Of a stretch of DNA of 48,103 nucleotides, positions 25,950 through 34,242 are shown piece by piece. A program made the position numbers and the translations under genes. Source of the DNA: Clostridium sp. C8-1-8 (GTDB taxonomy: Bacteria > Bacillota > Clostridia > Clostridiales > Clostridiaceae). The notes under the pieces were generated by a model. That model saw only the letters and a list, made by a program, of their open reading frames with translations, had not been told where the DNA came from and did no database searches. Every line of letters begins with the position of its first letter. Position 1 is the stretch's first letter. Location: assembly GCF_009928445.1 (NCBI RefSeq), contig NZ_JAABNO010000037.1:1-48103 (forward strand), written 5' to 3'.

Positions 25950-27852
25950 AGAGGTAGCTGTTAAAAATTTTAAAGGTTCTTTAAGAAAGTATATGTCCTT
26001 TTTTCTTTGCAACAGTGTTTCTATATTATTTCTTTTTATTTACTCTACCTTACTTTTCAACGAGGATCTGAAAAATTCTCCAAAATTATCAGAGGTAATT
26101 TCAAAGGTAATGGTAATACCGAATGTGGTACTTATAGTGTTTTGTGTGGTATTTATTAATTACTCCTACTCTATATTTATAAAAGGTAGAAAAAGAGAGT
26201 ATGGTATATTCATGAATCTAGGTATGTCTATTAGCGATATAAGAAAGCTTATAGTTTTTGAAAATGCTATAATTGCACTCTTATCAATATTCTTAGGCAT
26301 AATAGCTGGAACCATATTTTCAAGGCTGTTTTTTATGATAATAGCAGCAGTTTTAAAAGTAAAGGATTTGAAGTTTTCTCTTGGGATTAGGCCTTATGTT
26401 TTTACCCTTGGAATATATCTAACTGTATTTTCTTTATCTGTGCTGATAACCATAATATCAACCAGAAGTTTTGACATAATAAACTTACTTAAAACATCAA
26501 AAATGTCTACAAGGAGCAAAATATCTAAGCCTTATGTTGGAGTTTTAGGATTAGTTATTACCGTTGGGGCCTTGGCTTCACTTATTATATATTTTCATGG
26601 AGATGGAGAGACTCTACTTAAATGTACCCTTGCACTTATAATTGGTATATATCTTCTTATGCTTCAAGCAGGTCAATTCATAACATTTTTCATAGGTAGA
26701 AATAAAGAAAGATACAATAAAAACATATTATTAATTTCTAACCTAAAATATAAATTTGATCAAACAAATAAGATTTTATTTATAATAACGGTTATGATTA
26801 TAGTGGTAGTGTTTATAAGTGGATTGTATATGAACCTTATATTATCTGCAGAGCCAAGTGCTGCGAAAATCAATCCATATCATATATCCTTTGTTTTGGA
26901 GGAAGGAAAAAATGAAACCAAAGCTGAGGATATAGAGAAAATAATAAAAGATAGCAACAATAAAGTTATTGAGCATAAAACTATTGAATTTATCGAACTA
27001 AAAGGAGAACTTATAACATCTCAGAAAGATATTAATAAGGCAGTAAAAAGTAATTTTAACATAAATAAAGGAAGCTACTTAAGACTTCGGCAAGTTGATG
27101 ATTTAGATGAAAAAGATAAAGCTATGCAATATACTAGTGAGCAGAGATTAAAGCATACTGGAATATTAAGCGAACTTAAGCTAAAGGATATTCAGTTCAA
27201 GCTATATTTTAACTCTCCAGGATATATGTTTAATAACCTTATGATTGTGAGTGATGAGGATTATGAAAAAATAAGAGTAGCCTCAGATATAAAGAAAGGA
27301 AGAGTTGAGCTCTATAACTTTAAGGACTGGAAAAAAACTCAGGAGTTAGTTTATAATTTAAACAAAGCTTTTAGAGAATATAATAAAAATCTGAAGCTTA
27401 GTTTAGAAAATGAAAATTATATACTTACAGCCTCAAGGATAGAAACGTATAATGAAAATAATCAAGGTACTAGGGTATTGTTTTTCCTGATGGCCTTTCT
27501 TGAGTTATTCTTTTTAATATGTATCTCTATAGTTATGTCACTAAAAATATTTTCGGATTTAGATAATGATGAAGTACAATATAAAAATCTCTACAAAATA
27601 GGAATAATGGAAGCAGAATATCTTAAAATCAAATGTAATGAATTAAAGATATTGTTTTCTACAGCACCAACGTTAGCTATTCCTATAACTGTTATATATT
27701 CTTTTGGGTTTTCAAGTGATTCACCTTCAGTAGATAAAATTAAGATTTTTTTATGTGATGCAACAATAGGTATTGTTTTTATAATTTTAGAACTTATATA
27801 CTATTTTCTCTGTAAGAAGACGTATATGAAGAGAATCAGTGAATGGAGTTAA
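25939..27852 (+). CDS. bceB: ABC transporter permease, BceB-like
   Basis: A 637-residue permease. The ATG at 25939 follows AGGTGGTGA. The start MTFKEVAVKNFKGSLRKYMSFFLCN is typical of BceB. About ten helices are seen: the N-terminal one, three with the FtsX segment GRKREYGIFMNLGMS, two more pairs to about residue 300, and three at the C-terminus. A large extracellular domain of about 220 residues lies between helices 7 and 8 (about 305-510). That domain binds or senses the peptide in studied members. The target compound cannot be read from sequence. Confidence 0.9.
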   Translation: MTFKEVAVKNFKGSLRKYMSFFLCNSVSILFLFIYSTLLFNEDLKNSPKLSEVISKVMVIPNVVLIVFCVVFINYSYSIFIKGRKREYGIFMNLGMSISDIRKLIVFENAIIALLSIFLGIIAGTIFSRLFFMIIAAVLKVKDLKFSLGIRPYVFTLGIYLTVFSLSVLITIISTRSFDIINLLKTSKMSTRSKISKPYVGVLGLVITVGALASLIIYFHGDGETLLKCTLALIIGIYLLMLQAGQFITFFIGRNKERYNKNILLISNLKYKFDQTNKILFIITVMIIVVVFISGLYMNLILSAEPSAAKINPYHISFVLEEGKNETKAEDIEKIIKDSNNKVIEHKTIEFIELKGELITSQKDINKAVKSNFNINKGSYLRLRQVDDLDEKDKAMQYTSEQRLKHTGILSELKLKDIQFKLYFNSPGYMFNNLMIVSDEDYEKIRVASDIKKGRVELYNFKDWKKTQELVYNLNKAFREYNKNLKLSLENENYILTASRIETYNENNQGTRVLFFLMAFLELFFLICISIVMSLKIFSDLDNDEVQYKNLYKIGIMEAEYLKIKCNELKILFSTAPTLAIPITVIYSFGFSSDSPSVDKIKIFLCDATIGIVFIILELIYYFLCKKTYMKRISEWS

Positions 27853-27874
27853 TATATTTAATATGGAGGAATTT

Positions 27875-28384
27875 ATGGAAAAATTATTTTTATCGGAACC
27901 AAGCAAAACTTATGAAGAAAGCTTTAAAAAGTATGCCTTATCTTATAAAGAAGCTAAGGAAGACTATTATTTTGAGAAATATGGAAAAGCCTTAGAAAAC
28001 TTTGATGAATACATGAACAATCAAATTAAGTTTTCAAAAGGTATAGACATACCTAAAGGCTATGTTACTACCTCAACCTTTTGGTTAATATGTGGCCGAG
28101 CTGTTGTAGGAGTTGTTAGAATTAGGCATGAAGAGCTTGAAAGTGCTGGACATATAGGTTATGACATAGCACCCTGTTATAGAGAAAAAGGATATGGTTC
28201 AGAAATATTAAAACTGGCTATAGAAAAAGCTCATCAAATAGGCATAGTTGAACCTATAGTTACCTGCAATATAGATAATGTAGCCTCAAGAAAGATTATA
28301 GAAAAAAATAATGGCAAGCTTTTGGGACAAATTTTTGATGAAGAGGGAAATGAATATTTATTCAAATTTAAGGTGCTATCTTGA
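27875..28384 (+). CDS. GNAT-family N-acetyltransferase
   Basis: A 169-residue acetyltransferase. The ATG at 27875 is preferred because ATGGAGGA (27863-27870) precedes it; an in-frame ATG at 27839 overlaps the end of bceB. The acetyl-CoA motif is YDIAPCYREKGYGSEILKLAIEKA, followed by NIDNVASRKIIEKNNGKL, the pattern of predicted GNATs near membrane stress genes. It starts 22 bases after bceB and is probably in the same transcript. Substrate unknown. Confidence 0.85.
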   Translation: MEKLFLSEPSKTYEESFKKYALSYKEAKEDYYFEKYGKALENFDEYMNNQIKFSKGIDIPKGYVTTSTFWLICGRAVVGVVRIRHEELESAGHIGYDIAPCYREKGYGSEILKLAIEKAHQIGIVEPIVTCNIDNVASRKIIEKNNGKLLGQIFDEEGNEYLFKFKVLS

Positions 28385-28498
28385 TAGTTTAATAGTATTT
28401 AAATATAAGCAGATGTTATTTGTTCATACTGAAAGCTATATAAACTAAGCTTCCGGTAAAAAAATACATGTTTTTAGTATATAAATATATTTCTTTAA

Positions 28499-28533
28499 GA
28501 AGTCGCTAATTATTATGATTAGCGCTTTTTTAC
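28499..28533 (+). terminator. Terminator of the bce operon
   Basis: AGTCGCTAAT pairs with ATTAGCGCT, with one bulge, followed by T6. Confidence 0.8.
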
Positions 28534-28643
28534 TGTACAAAATATAAAGTTTCTTTATGTTCAATTTCAACTGAGTATTTTAATAGAGGCTAAGATTTTT
28601 ATTTTCTGGATAGCAAATTTTACATGAAAATTTATAAAAAGCT

Positions 28644-28671
28644 GCTAACTTTTTACAGGTATAAACGTCAT
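28644..28671 (+). promoter_or_regulatory. Putative ECF-sigma promoter (autoregulatory)
   Basis: TGCTAACTTTTT with the AAC core at 28647-28649 and CGTCAT at 28666-28671, 16 bases between AAC and CGTC. This is the spacing and sequence expected for group IV sigma factors, and it lies 97 bases before the sigma gene. Confidence 0.6.
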
Positions 28672-28767
28672 TTATATGAAAGGTATTAATACTTATAATA
28701 AGGCTCGCTACAGTACTGTTTAGAAATTGATCATAACTAAAGGTTATCATATTACTAGGAGAAGTTA

Positions 28768-29286
28768 ATGGATAATGAAGAATTTAATAAGATTTTGAAA
28801 GAAAAGTTTCTGATATTATATAAATATTTAATAAAGAATGGCTGCAATCATCATGATGCAGAAGACATAATTCAGAACACCTTTATTAAATTAATGGCCA
28901 ACCTAGAAGGAATTAATGTTAGAAAAATTGATGCTTGGCTATTTAGAGTAGCCATAAATGAGTTTTATGATTTATGTAGAAAAAAATCAAAAAATCCGAT
29001 ACTAGATACTGATGATGAGGCTTTTTTGAACAACATTATGGGCGAAGAAAACTGTGAAGGTTTTGTAATTTCCAAGGAAATAAAAAGACAAATTTCGACG
29101 GTGATGGATGGTATTAAACCAGTGTTTAAGAATCTTCTCTTACTGAAATATGATATGGAACTATCATATAAAGAAATAGGTGCTTTGTTGGACATGGAGG
29201 ATAGTCTTGTGAAGAATTACTTGTTTAGAGCAAGAAAGCAATTTATGAAATTGTGGGAGGAATTAAATTATGAAAGACAATATTGA
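28768..29286 (+). CDS. ECF-type RNA polymerase sigma factor
   Basis: A 172-residue sigma factor with only regions 2 and 4. Region 2 reads NHHDAEDIIQNTFIKLMANL...KIDAWLFRVAINEFYDLCRK. Region 4 reads PVFKNLLLLKYDMELSYKEIGALLDMEDSLVKNYLFRARKQFMKL. CTAGGAGAAG precedes the ATG. It overlaps the anti-sigma gene by 17 bases, so translation is coupled. It should be held inactive by that membrane protein until an envelope signal releases it. Group IV factors of this kind in clostridia respond to lysozyme or peptide stress; the specific signal is unknown here. Confidence 0.92.
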   Translation: MDNEEFNKILKEKFLILYKYLIKNGCNHHDAEDIIQNTFIKLMANLEGINVRKIDAWLFRVAINEFYDLCRKKSKNPILDTDDEAFLNNIMGEENCEGFVISKEIKRQISTVMDGIKPVFKNLLLLKYDMELSYKEIGALLDMEDSLVKNYLFRARKQFMKLWEELNYERQY

Positions 29287-30391
29287 GAATAAGCTAGATG
29301 AGTTGTTTGATAAAAAGAGCAAAAAAAATAGAAAGATTATCTTTGTCGCTAAGGTGAAATCAATTGCTATAACGGTAAGCATAATTTTAGTTATATTATC
29401 TCTAATATATGTTGGGATGAGTAGAGTTGTAATAGATAAAGTAATCAATAAAATAGATATAAAATTATTCGATAAGAAAAGCCTAATCGTTAATGATATA
29501 GAGAAAGAGTATGAAATAATGCATCCAAATCAATATATAGCGCAAGTTACCTACCTAAAAGGCTTTCTTTCAGGAAATATAAAAATTGATACTTGTAAGG
29601 TTATAGAAAAAAATGTAGTTGCCGATGAACCCATAGAGAGGGAGTTCAATTTGAAAGAAATGCTTGGGTCAGAAAATCAGCAATATGTTTCTGCTAATGA
29701 ATCAGGAAATGGAATAGCAACAATTTCACCAGGTAGCCTTCATGACAAGCTTAAGAATGTAGATTTTTTCAACAGGTTAGGCCAAAGAAAAATGATATTT
29801 TTCTATCCCTTTAGTGACTACAAGGATTTGTATAGAAATGATATATCAAAACTAGAACAAGTTGGTGACAAAAAGGTAGCAGAGATGGCGCTGTCTTTCG
29901 ATAAATATTATAGCATGGAAGAAATTCAAAAAGTCATTCCGACAGGAATAACTGTAACTTGGTATTGGGTAGACGATATTTCTGAGGAAGGGAAGAAAGC
30001 TATATTAGCTAGTGATGAAAAAGATACTAAAAGTATAAGAGAAGGCTATAATGGAACAAGAAAAGATGGTCTATTTAGAACAGTTGTTTCAGAAGAAAAC
30101 GCTATAGGAATAAAGGCTATAGATATGAATGGCTGTAAGATTGATAACCCACAAGATAACTTTGTAAGAAGTATATATAGAAATGATTATAAGGATGAAA
30201 ACATAAAGGCTTTAAAAAGTAAACTTCAGATTAAGCAAACTAATGACCAAAGTAACGTCTTAAAGTATAACAAACAGAATATAAGAATTGGAGGAGTTGT
30301 AGTTACAGGTTCAGTGGAACAGCTTAAAGGATTATCCAAAATTAGCTCAATAAAAGCGAGTACCTTTGGTGTTATATTGGATAAATACTAA
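29270..30391 (+). CDS. Membrane anti-sigma factor
   Basis: A 373-residue single-pass protein. The short charged cytoplasmic N-terminus (about residues 1-24, ENKLDELFDKKSKKNRK) should bind the sigma factor. One membrane helix lies at about 27-49. The rest is outside: it resembles the Sigma_reg_N/Sigma_reg_C proteins of Firmicutes, with the VTWYWVDD segment and the closing Sigma_reg_C-like GGVVVTGSVEQLKGLSKI. It overlaps the sigma gene by 17 bases. No zinc-binding anti-sigma motif (HxxxCxxC) is present. Release would need proteolysis or a conformational signal, which cannot be read here. Confidence 0.85.
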   Translation: MKDNIENKLDELFDKKSKKNRKIIFVAKVKSIAITVSIILVILSLIYVGMSRVVIDKVINKIDIKLFDKKSLIVNDIEKEYEIMHPNQYIAQVTYLKGFLSGNIKIDTCKVIEKNVVADEPIEREFNLKEMLGSENQQYVSANESGNGIATISPGSLHDKLKNVDFFNRLGQRKMIFFYPFSDYKDLYRNDISKLEQVGDKKVAEMALSFDKYYSMEEIQKVIPTGITVTWYWVDDISEEGKKAILASDEKDTKSIREGYNGTRKDGLFRTVVSEENAIGIKAIDMNGCKIDNPQDNFVRSIYRNDYKDENIKALKSKLQIKQTNDQSNVLKYNKQNIRIGGVVVTGSVEQLKGLSKISSIKASTFGVILDKY

Positions 30392-30508
30392 GTAAGAATG
30401 AGCTTGAAGAAAAAAGTAAGTTAAGGGTACTTTAGTGAAACTTTTTATATATGCATATAGGCAAAATGATATATGTGTATAATTTTATGTAGTTTTTAAA
30501 ACTATATG

Positions 30509-30536
30509 TTGACTAATTAATATTACGTGGTACAAT
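30509..30536 (+). promoter_or_regulatory. Sigma-A promoter for the Imm53-like gene
   Basis: TTGACT (30509-30514), 16 bases, TACAAT (30531-30536), 41 bases before the gene start. Confidence 0.65.
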
Positions 30537-30576
30537 ATGTATATAGGAAATGTTTCGTAAGCAAAGGAGTATTTTT

Positions 30577-30882
30577 ATGATAAATATACATGTTCTTCAA
30601 GAGCTTTATAAGAAAAATAGAAAAGGTGACCTTGGAACAGGAATACAAATAGTCACAGCTGAAGATGGTAATTGGAATGTACTTATAGATTTGTTTAATA
30701 CTGAATATGAAGGAAAAGATTTTGACCCAGTTGTAATACATAATGATTCAAATAATTGGGTACGCTGTTTTAAAGAAAATCAAATATTTAAAGGCTTTGG
30801 TGGAGCTGAAAACCTAGCAGACATACTTGATATATTTAATATGTGGCTCAATGGTAAAGAGGCTCAAGCCTACAACAATTAG
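30577..30882 (+). CDS. Imm53-like immunity protein (orphan)
   Basis: A 101-residue acidic cytoplasmic protein. The ATG at 30577 follows AAAGGAGT; an in-frame ATG at 30550 is rejected because that site lies within it. The pattern LQELYKKN...GTGIQIVTAEDGNWNVLIDL...EYEGKDFDPV...NNWVRCFKENQIFKGFGGAENLADILDIFNMWL resembles the Imm53 family of polymorphic-toxin immunity proteins, recognised from memory. No toxin gene is adjacent, so it may protect against toxins of other cells. It is followed 28 bases later by an SGNH hydrolase and probably shares a transcript with it. Confidence 0.65.
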   Translation: MINIHVLQELYKKNRKGDLGTGIQIVTAEDGNWNVLIDLFNTEYEGKDFDPVVIHNDSNNWVRCFKENQIFKGFGGAENLADILDIFNMWLNGKEAQAYNN

Positions 30883-30910
30883 TAAGTTTAAATTTTAAGA
30901 GGTGATTTAT

Positions 30911-31636
30911 ATGGATGTTAAAGAAAAATATAATGTAGTGGCATATGGGGACTCCATTACTCGAGGAGTAGTATATGACAATGAGAGATCAAGATATACC
31001 AATATAAAGGATTGCTTTGTCAATCTTGTAAGCACCAGTATTAATGGAACGGTATATAATGCTGGAAGGTTTGGCAACACAATTAAAAGAGGCATAAGCA
31101 AGATCTACGGTGATGTGATAAAGAAATCTCCGGATATAGTTCTTATAGAATTTGGAGGTAACGACTGTGATTTTAATTGGAAGGATGTAGCTGAAAAGCC
31201 TACCGAAGATCATCAGCCTAATACAGATATTCCAACTTTTAAAGATATACTTTTGAATATGATAGATACTGTAAAAAGTTCTGGTGCAACACCAATATTA
31301 ATGACTTTGCCACCACTAGATTCTGAGAGATATTTTAATTGGATCACAAGAAATGATAAGAGTTTTCAGGATAATATCCTAAAGTGGTTAGGTACAGAGG
31401 ATATAATATATAAGTGGCATAGCATGTATAATGAAACTATAAAAGAGGTAGCAGAAAGAACTAAAACTACCTTGATAGATGTAAGATCAGAATTCCTTAA
31501 GTATATAGATTATAAAAAGTTTTTATGCATAGACGGAATTCATCCTAACTCAGAAGGTCACACCTTAATTGCAAATACTATACTAACTTTCTTAAGAGAA
31601 AAGTATGATTTTGTGCTGCAAGGTACGGTAAATTAA
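30911..31636 (+). CDS. SGNH/GDSL-family hydrolase
   Basis: A 241-residue esterase-like enzyme. The ATG at 30911 follows AAGAGGTGAT; the in-frame GTG at 30902 is inside that site. Block I is YGDSITRGV with the catalytic Ser, block III is FGGNDCDFNW, and block V is DGIHPNSEGH with the catalytic Asp and His. There is no signal peptide, so it appears cytoplasmic. Substrate unknown; relatives are lysophospholipases, carbohydrate esterases and thioesterases. It is followed by a terminator. Confidence 0.9.
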   Translation: MDVKEKYNVVAYGDSITRGVVYDNERSRYTNIKDCFVNLVSTSINGTVYNAGRFGNTIKRGISKIYGDVIKKSPDIVLIEFGGNDCDFNWKDVAEKPTEDHQPNTDIPTFKDILLNMIDTVKSSGATPILMTLPPLDSERYFNWITRNDKSFQDNILKWLGTEDIIYKWHSMYNETIKEVAERTKTTLIDVRSEFLKYIDYKKFLCIDGIHPNSEGHTLIANTILTFLREKYDFVLQGTVN

Positions 31637-31659
31637 AAAATATAATCTTTCATCCATAA

Positions 31660-31695
31660 AAATAGCTAATGTCTAAGGGCATTAGCTGTTTTTAT
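31660..31695. terminator. Bidirectional terminator
   Basis: AAAATAGCTAATG pairs with CATTAGCTGTTTT. T-rich tracts follow on both strands, so it can serve the SGNH gene (plus) and the small minus-strand frame at 31695-31838. Confidence 0.75.
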
Positions 31696-31838
31696 TATTT
31701 AGGAATAAGTTCTCCTAAAAGTACAATGGAAAATGGTGGCTTTCCGTAGAAATTCATCATGAAGACTAAAACTCCACAAAATATAATGATAAAGAGATTG
31801 TCTTTTCGTAGAAAGTTACTTTTTAGATATAGATGCAC
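31695..31838 (-). CDS. Possible small membrane protein or gene relic
   Basis: A 47-codon minus-strand frame beginning with GTG. The peptide has a basic segment (LRKDN), one hydrophobic helix (LFIIIFCGVLVFMM) and a tail (NFYGKPPFSIVLLGELIPK), a plausible single-pass protein. It ends directly at a bidirectional terminator, which supports a real minus-strand transcript. Against it: no ATG, no ribosome site, and the frame stays open only about 14 codons upstream. It may be the decayed end of a longer gene. Confidence 0.3.
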   Translation of the reverse strand: MHLYLKSNFLRKDNLFIIIFCGVLVFMMNFYGKPPFSIVLLGELIPK

Positions 31839-31901
31839 ATAAGTATGTGTAAAAGGCTTTAACAAAATTTTCTCTTTATAAAACTAAAAATATGCTATAT
31901 T

Positions 31902-31942
31902 ATAATAGTTAGATATCTAATAATATTATATCTAACTATTAT
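31902..31942 (+). promoter_or_regulatory. Palindromic operator over the -10 of the marR-ABC exporter operon
   Basis: TATAAT (31901-31906) overlaps a perfect 15-bp inverted repeat, ATAATAGTTAGATAT (31902-31916) and ATATCTAACTATTAT (31928-31942). Within it is the self-complementary 12-mer TTAGATATCTAA (31909-31920). Transcription from this -10 would start inside the repeat, so it is more likely a MarR operator than an attenuator, despite the T run that follows. Part of 31839-31901 is AT-rich leader with no further element seen. Confidence 0.6.
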
Positions 31943-32059
31943 TTTTTACTGTATAAGAAAGTGAAAAATAAATTGCTAGCTAAACCTAGTAATATAAAGG
32001 GTTCAGAATGGCTATTTAGGGTGAAAAGTAAAAAAATGAATCTTATTGGAGGAAGTAAA

Positions 32060-32512
32060 ATGAATAATGAATTAAGTGATCCCCAGTATAAGGAATTACA
32101 TAAGGTAATGATTAGATTGTTTAGGCTTCACAGAAAGGTAGCCCACGAGCAATTTAATAAAATTGGATTAAGTGAAGGTCAGCCTAAGGTTTTGCAGTAT
32201 TTGGTTTCTAATGATGGATGTATTCAGAGAGAGATAGCAAATAACTGTCATATAGAGCCTGCTACAGTTACTAGTCTTTTAGCAAGTATGGAAAAGGCTG
32301 AACTTATCTATAGGGTGCAGAATCCAGAAGATAGAAGAATATTAAATGTATTTTTAACGGACAAAGGAAGAGATAAAGAAGAGCAGTTAAAGAAAATCTT
32401 TAAAGAGTTAGATAATAAGTGCTTCCGTGGATTTACTGAAGAGGATTTGGTTCAAGCCAAGGATATATTTATTAGACTTACTGACAACCTGCTTGGAAAG
32501 GAGAAAGAGTAA
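32060..32512 (+). CDS. MarR-family regulator of the ABC exporter
   Basis: A 150-residue winged-helix protein. The ATG at 32060 follows TTGGAGGAAG; a longer in-frame version from 31961 is rejected. The DNA-binding part reads SNDGCIQREIANNCHIEPATVTSLLASMEKAELIYRVQNPEDRRILNVFLTDKGRD, typical of MarR proteins placed before multidrug ABC exporters. Its stop overlaps the next start by one base, so the three genes form one operon. It probably binds the palindrome at its own promoter and is released by an exported drug. Confidence 0.92.
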   Translation: MNNELSDPQYKELHKVMIRLFRLHRKVAHEQFNKIGLSEGQPKVLQYLVSNDGCIQREIANNCHIEPATVTSLLASMEKAELIYRVQNPEDRRILNVFLTDKGRDKEEQLKKIFKELDNKCFRGFTEEDLVQAKDIFIRLTDNLLGKEKE

Positions 32513-34242
32513 TGAAAAAGCTTTTGAAATATTTACAAGGAACTGCTATATTTTGGGCTATAGTAGCACCTATAGCTATGTTTGTTGAGGTATCTATGGA
32601 TCTTACTCAACCTAAGCTTATGGCAGATATAATAGATATAGGAGTGGCAAAAGGAGATCTTTCCTATGTGCTTGCAGTTGGAGGAAAGATGCTTTTAGTA
32701 GCATTAATTGGGCTTATAGGTGGAAGTGCATGCTCTATTTTTGCGTCTATGGCTGCTATGAGCATGGGAGAGAAGGTTAGGCAGGGGCTTTTTGATAAAA
32801 TTCAAAGTTTATCCTTTTTTGAAATAGATAAATTTAAGACATCTTCCCTTATTACTAGACTGACCAATGACGTAACTCAAATTCAAAATATGATGCTTAT
32901 GGCTCTTAGAATAATGGTACGTTCACCTTTAATGTGTATTGGTGGCATAGTTATGTCTATAGCATTAAGCCCTAAATTATCCTTCATTTTCTTTATCGCG
33001 GTTCCTATAGTAGTTGCCTCTGTGTTAGTTATAGTTAAAAAATCTTTTCCGCTATTCTTAGAGGTTCAGCAGAAAATTGATAAGGTAAATATAGTTATGC
33101 GTGAAAACATACTGGGAGTACGTGTAATTAAGGCCTTCAATATGGAAGGTAAGCAGGGTGAAAAGTTCGATGAAGCCAATTATGATTTGATGGATAGAAG
33201 TATAAAAGCACAAAATATGAATATCATTTTATGGCCTATAGTAACTCTTGTGATGAACGTAAGTGTAATTGCAGTACTTTGGTTTGGAGGAAATCTAGTA
33301 TTTAAAAAGTCAATGGAAATAGGAAAAATAATGGCCTTTATAAACTATCTTATACAAATAATGAATTCTCTTATGATGGTGATAATGGGAGTTTTAAATT
33401 TTTCTCGTGCCTCAGCTTCAGCAGATAGGATAAATGAAGTATTAGAAACACCATCATCCATAAGTGAAAAAGTAGATGCCGTGGAGATTAATAATTTTGA
33501 TATAGAGTTTAGTAACGTAAGCTTTAAATATAATGTTCATAGTGAGTATGTACTTAAGAATATTAACTTTAAGGTGCTTCAAGGAGAGAAGGTTGGTATC
33601 ATAGGAGCAACTGGAGCGGGTAAGAGTTCTCTTATAAGTTTAATTCCTAGGCTTTATGATGTTACTGAAGGACAAGTTTCAATAGGTGGAGTAAATGTTA
33701 AGAACCTGAAGTTAAAAGACATTAGAGATAAAATAGGTGTTGTGCTACAAGAAAGTACATTGTTTTCAGGAACTATTGAGGAAAATCTAAAGTTTGGTAA
33801 CGAAGCTGCAGATATTGAAGTTATGGATAGTGTTTCAAAAGATGCTCAAGCTTATGAGTTTATAACCTCTAAAGAAGATGGATATGACAGTTTGGTAGAG
33901 CAAAGAGGAAAAAATCTATCTGGTGGACAGAAGCAAAGGCTTTCTATAGCAAGGACATTGATGAAAAATCCTAAGATACTAATTATGGACGACTCTTCTA
34001 GTGCTCTTGATATGACTACAGAAGCTAAGCTTCAAGTAGCTATAAATAAAAGGATGAAGGATTGTACAGTACTAATAATAGCTCAGAGAATTTCTGCAGT
34101 AATGGATTTAGATAAAATAATCGTTTTAGACAATGGTAGAATTTCAGCAATGGGTAAGCATAAAGAACTTCTAAAAAGCAGTGAAATATATAGAAGTATT
34201 GCCATCTCACAGTTAGGAGAGGAGGTATTAAGCAATGTCTAG
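32512..34242 (+). CDS. Heterodimeric ABC multidrug exporter, degenerate-site subunit
   Basis: A 576-residue half-transporter with six helices (about residues 15-305) and a nucleotide-binding domain. Walker A is GATGAGKSS (365-373), the signature LSGGQKQR is intact, but Walker B reads ILIMDDSS with Asp494 where the catalytic Glu should be, and the H-loop His is Gln525 (IIAQRIS). Such changes mark the degenerate site of heterodimeric exporters such as BmrCD, LmrCD and TM287/288. It overlaps the second subunit by eight bases. Drug range unknown. Confidence 0.93.
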   Translation: MKKLLKYLQGTAIFWAIVAPIAMFVEVSMDLTQPKLMADIIDIGVAKGDLSYVLAVGGKMLLVALIGLIGGSACSIFASMAAMSMGEKVRQGLFDKIQSLSFFEIDKFKTSSLITRLTNDVTQIQNMMLMALRIMVRSPLMCIGGIVMSIALSPKLSFIFFIAVPIVVASVLVIVKKSFPLFLEVQQKIDKVNIVMRENILGVRVIKAFNMEGKQGEKFDEANYDLMDRSIKAQNMNIILWPIVTLVMNVSVIAVLWFGGNLVFKKSMEIGKIMAFINYLIQIMNSLMMVIMGVLNFSRASASADRINEVLETPSSISEKVDAVEINNFDIEFSNVSFKYNVHSEYVLKNINFKVLQGEKVGIIGATGAGKSSLISLIPRLYDVTEGQVSIGGVNVKNLKLKDIRDKIGVVLQESTLFSGTIEENLKFGNEAADIEVMDSVSKDAQAYEFITSKEDGYDSLVEQRGKNLSGGQKQRLSIARTLMKNPKILIMDDSSSALDMTTEAKLQVAINKRMKDCTVLIIAQRISAVMDLDKIIVLDNGRISAMGKHKELLKSSEIYRSIAISQLGEEVLSNV

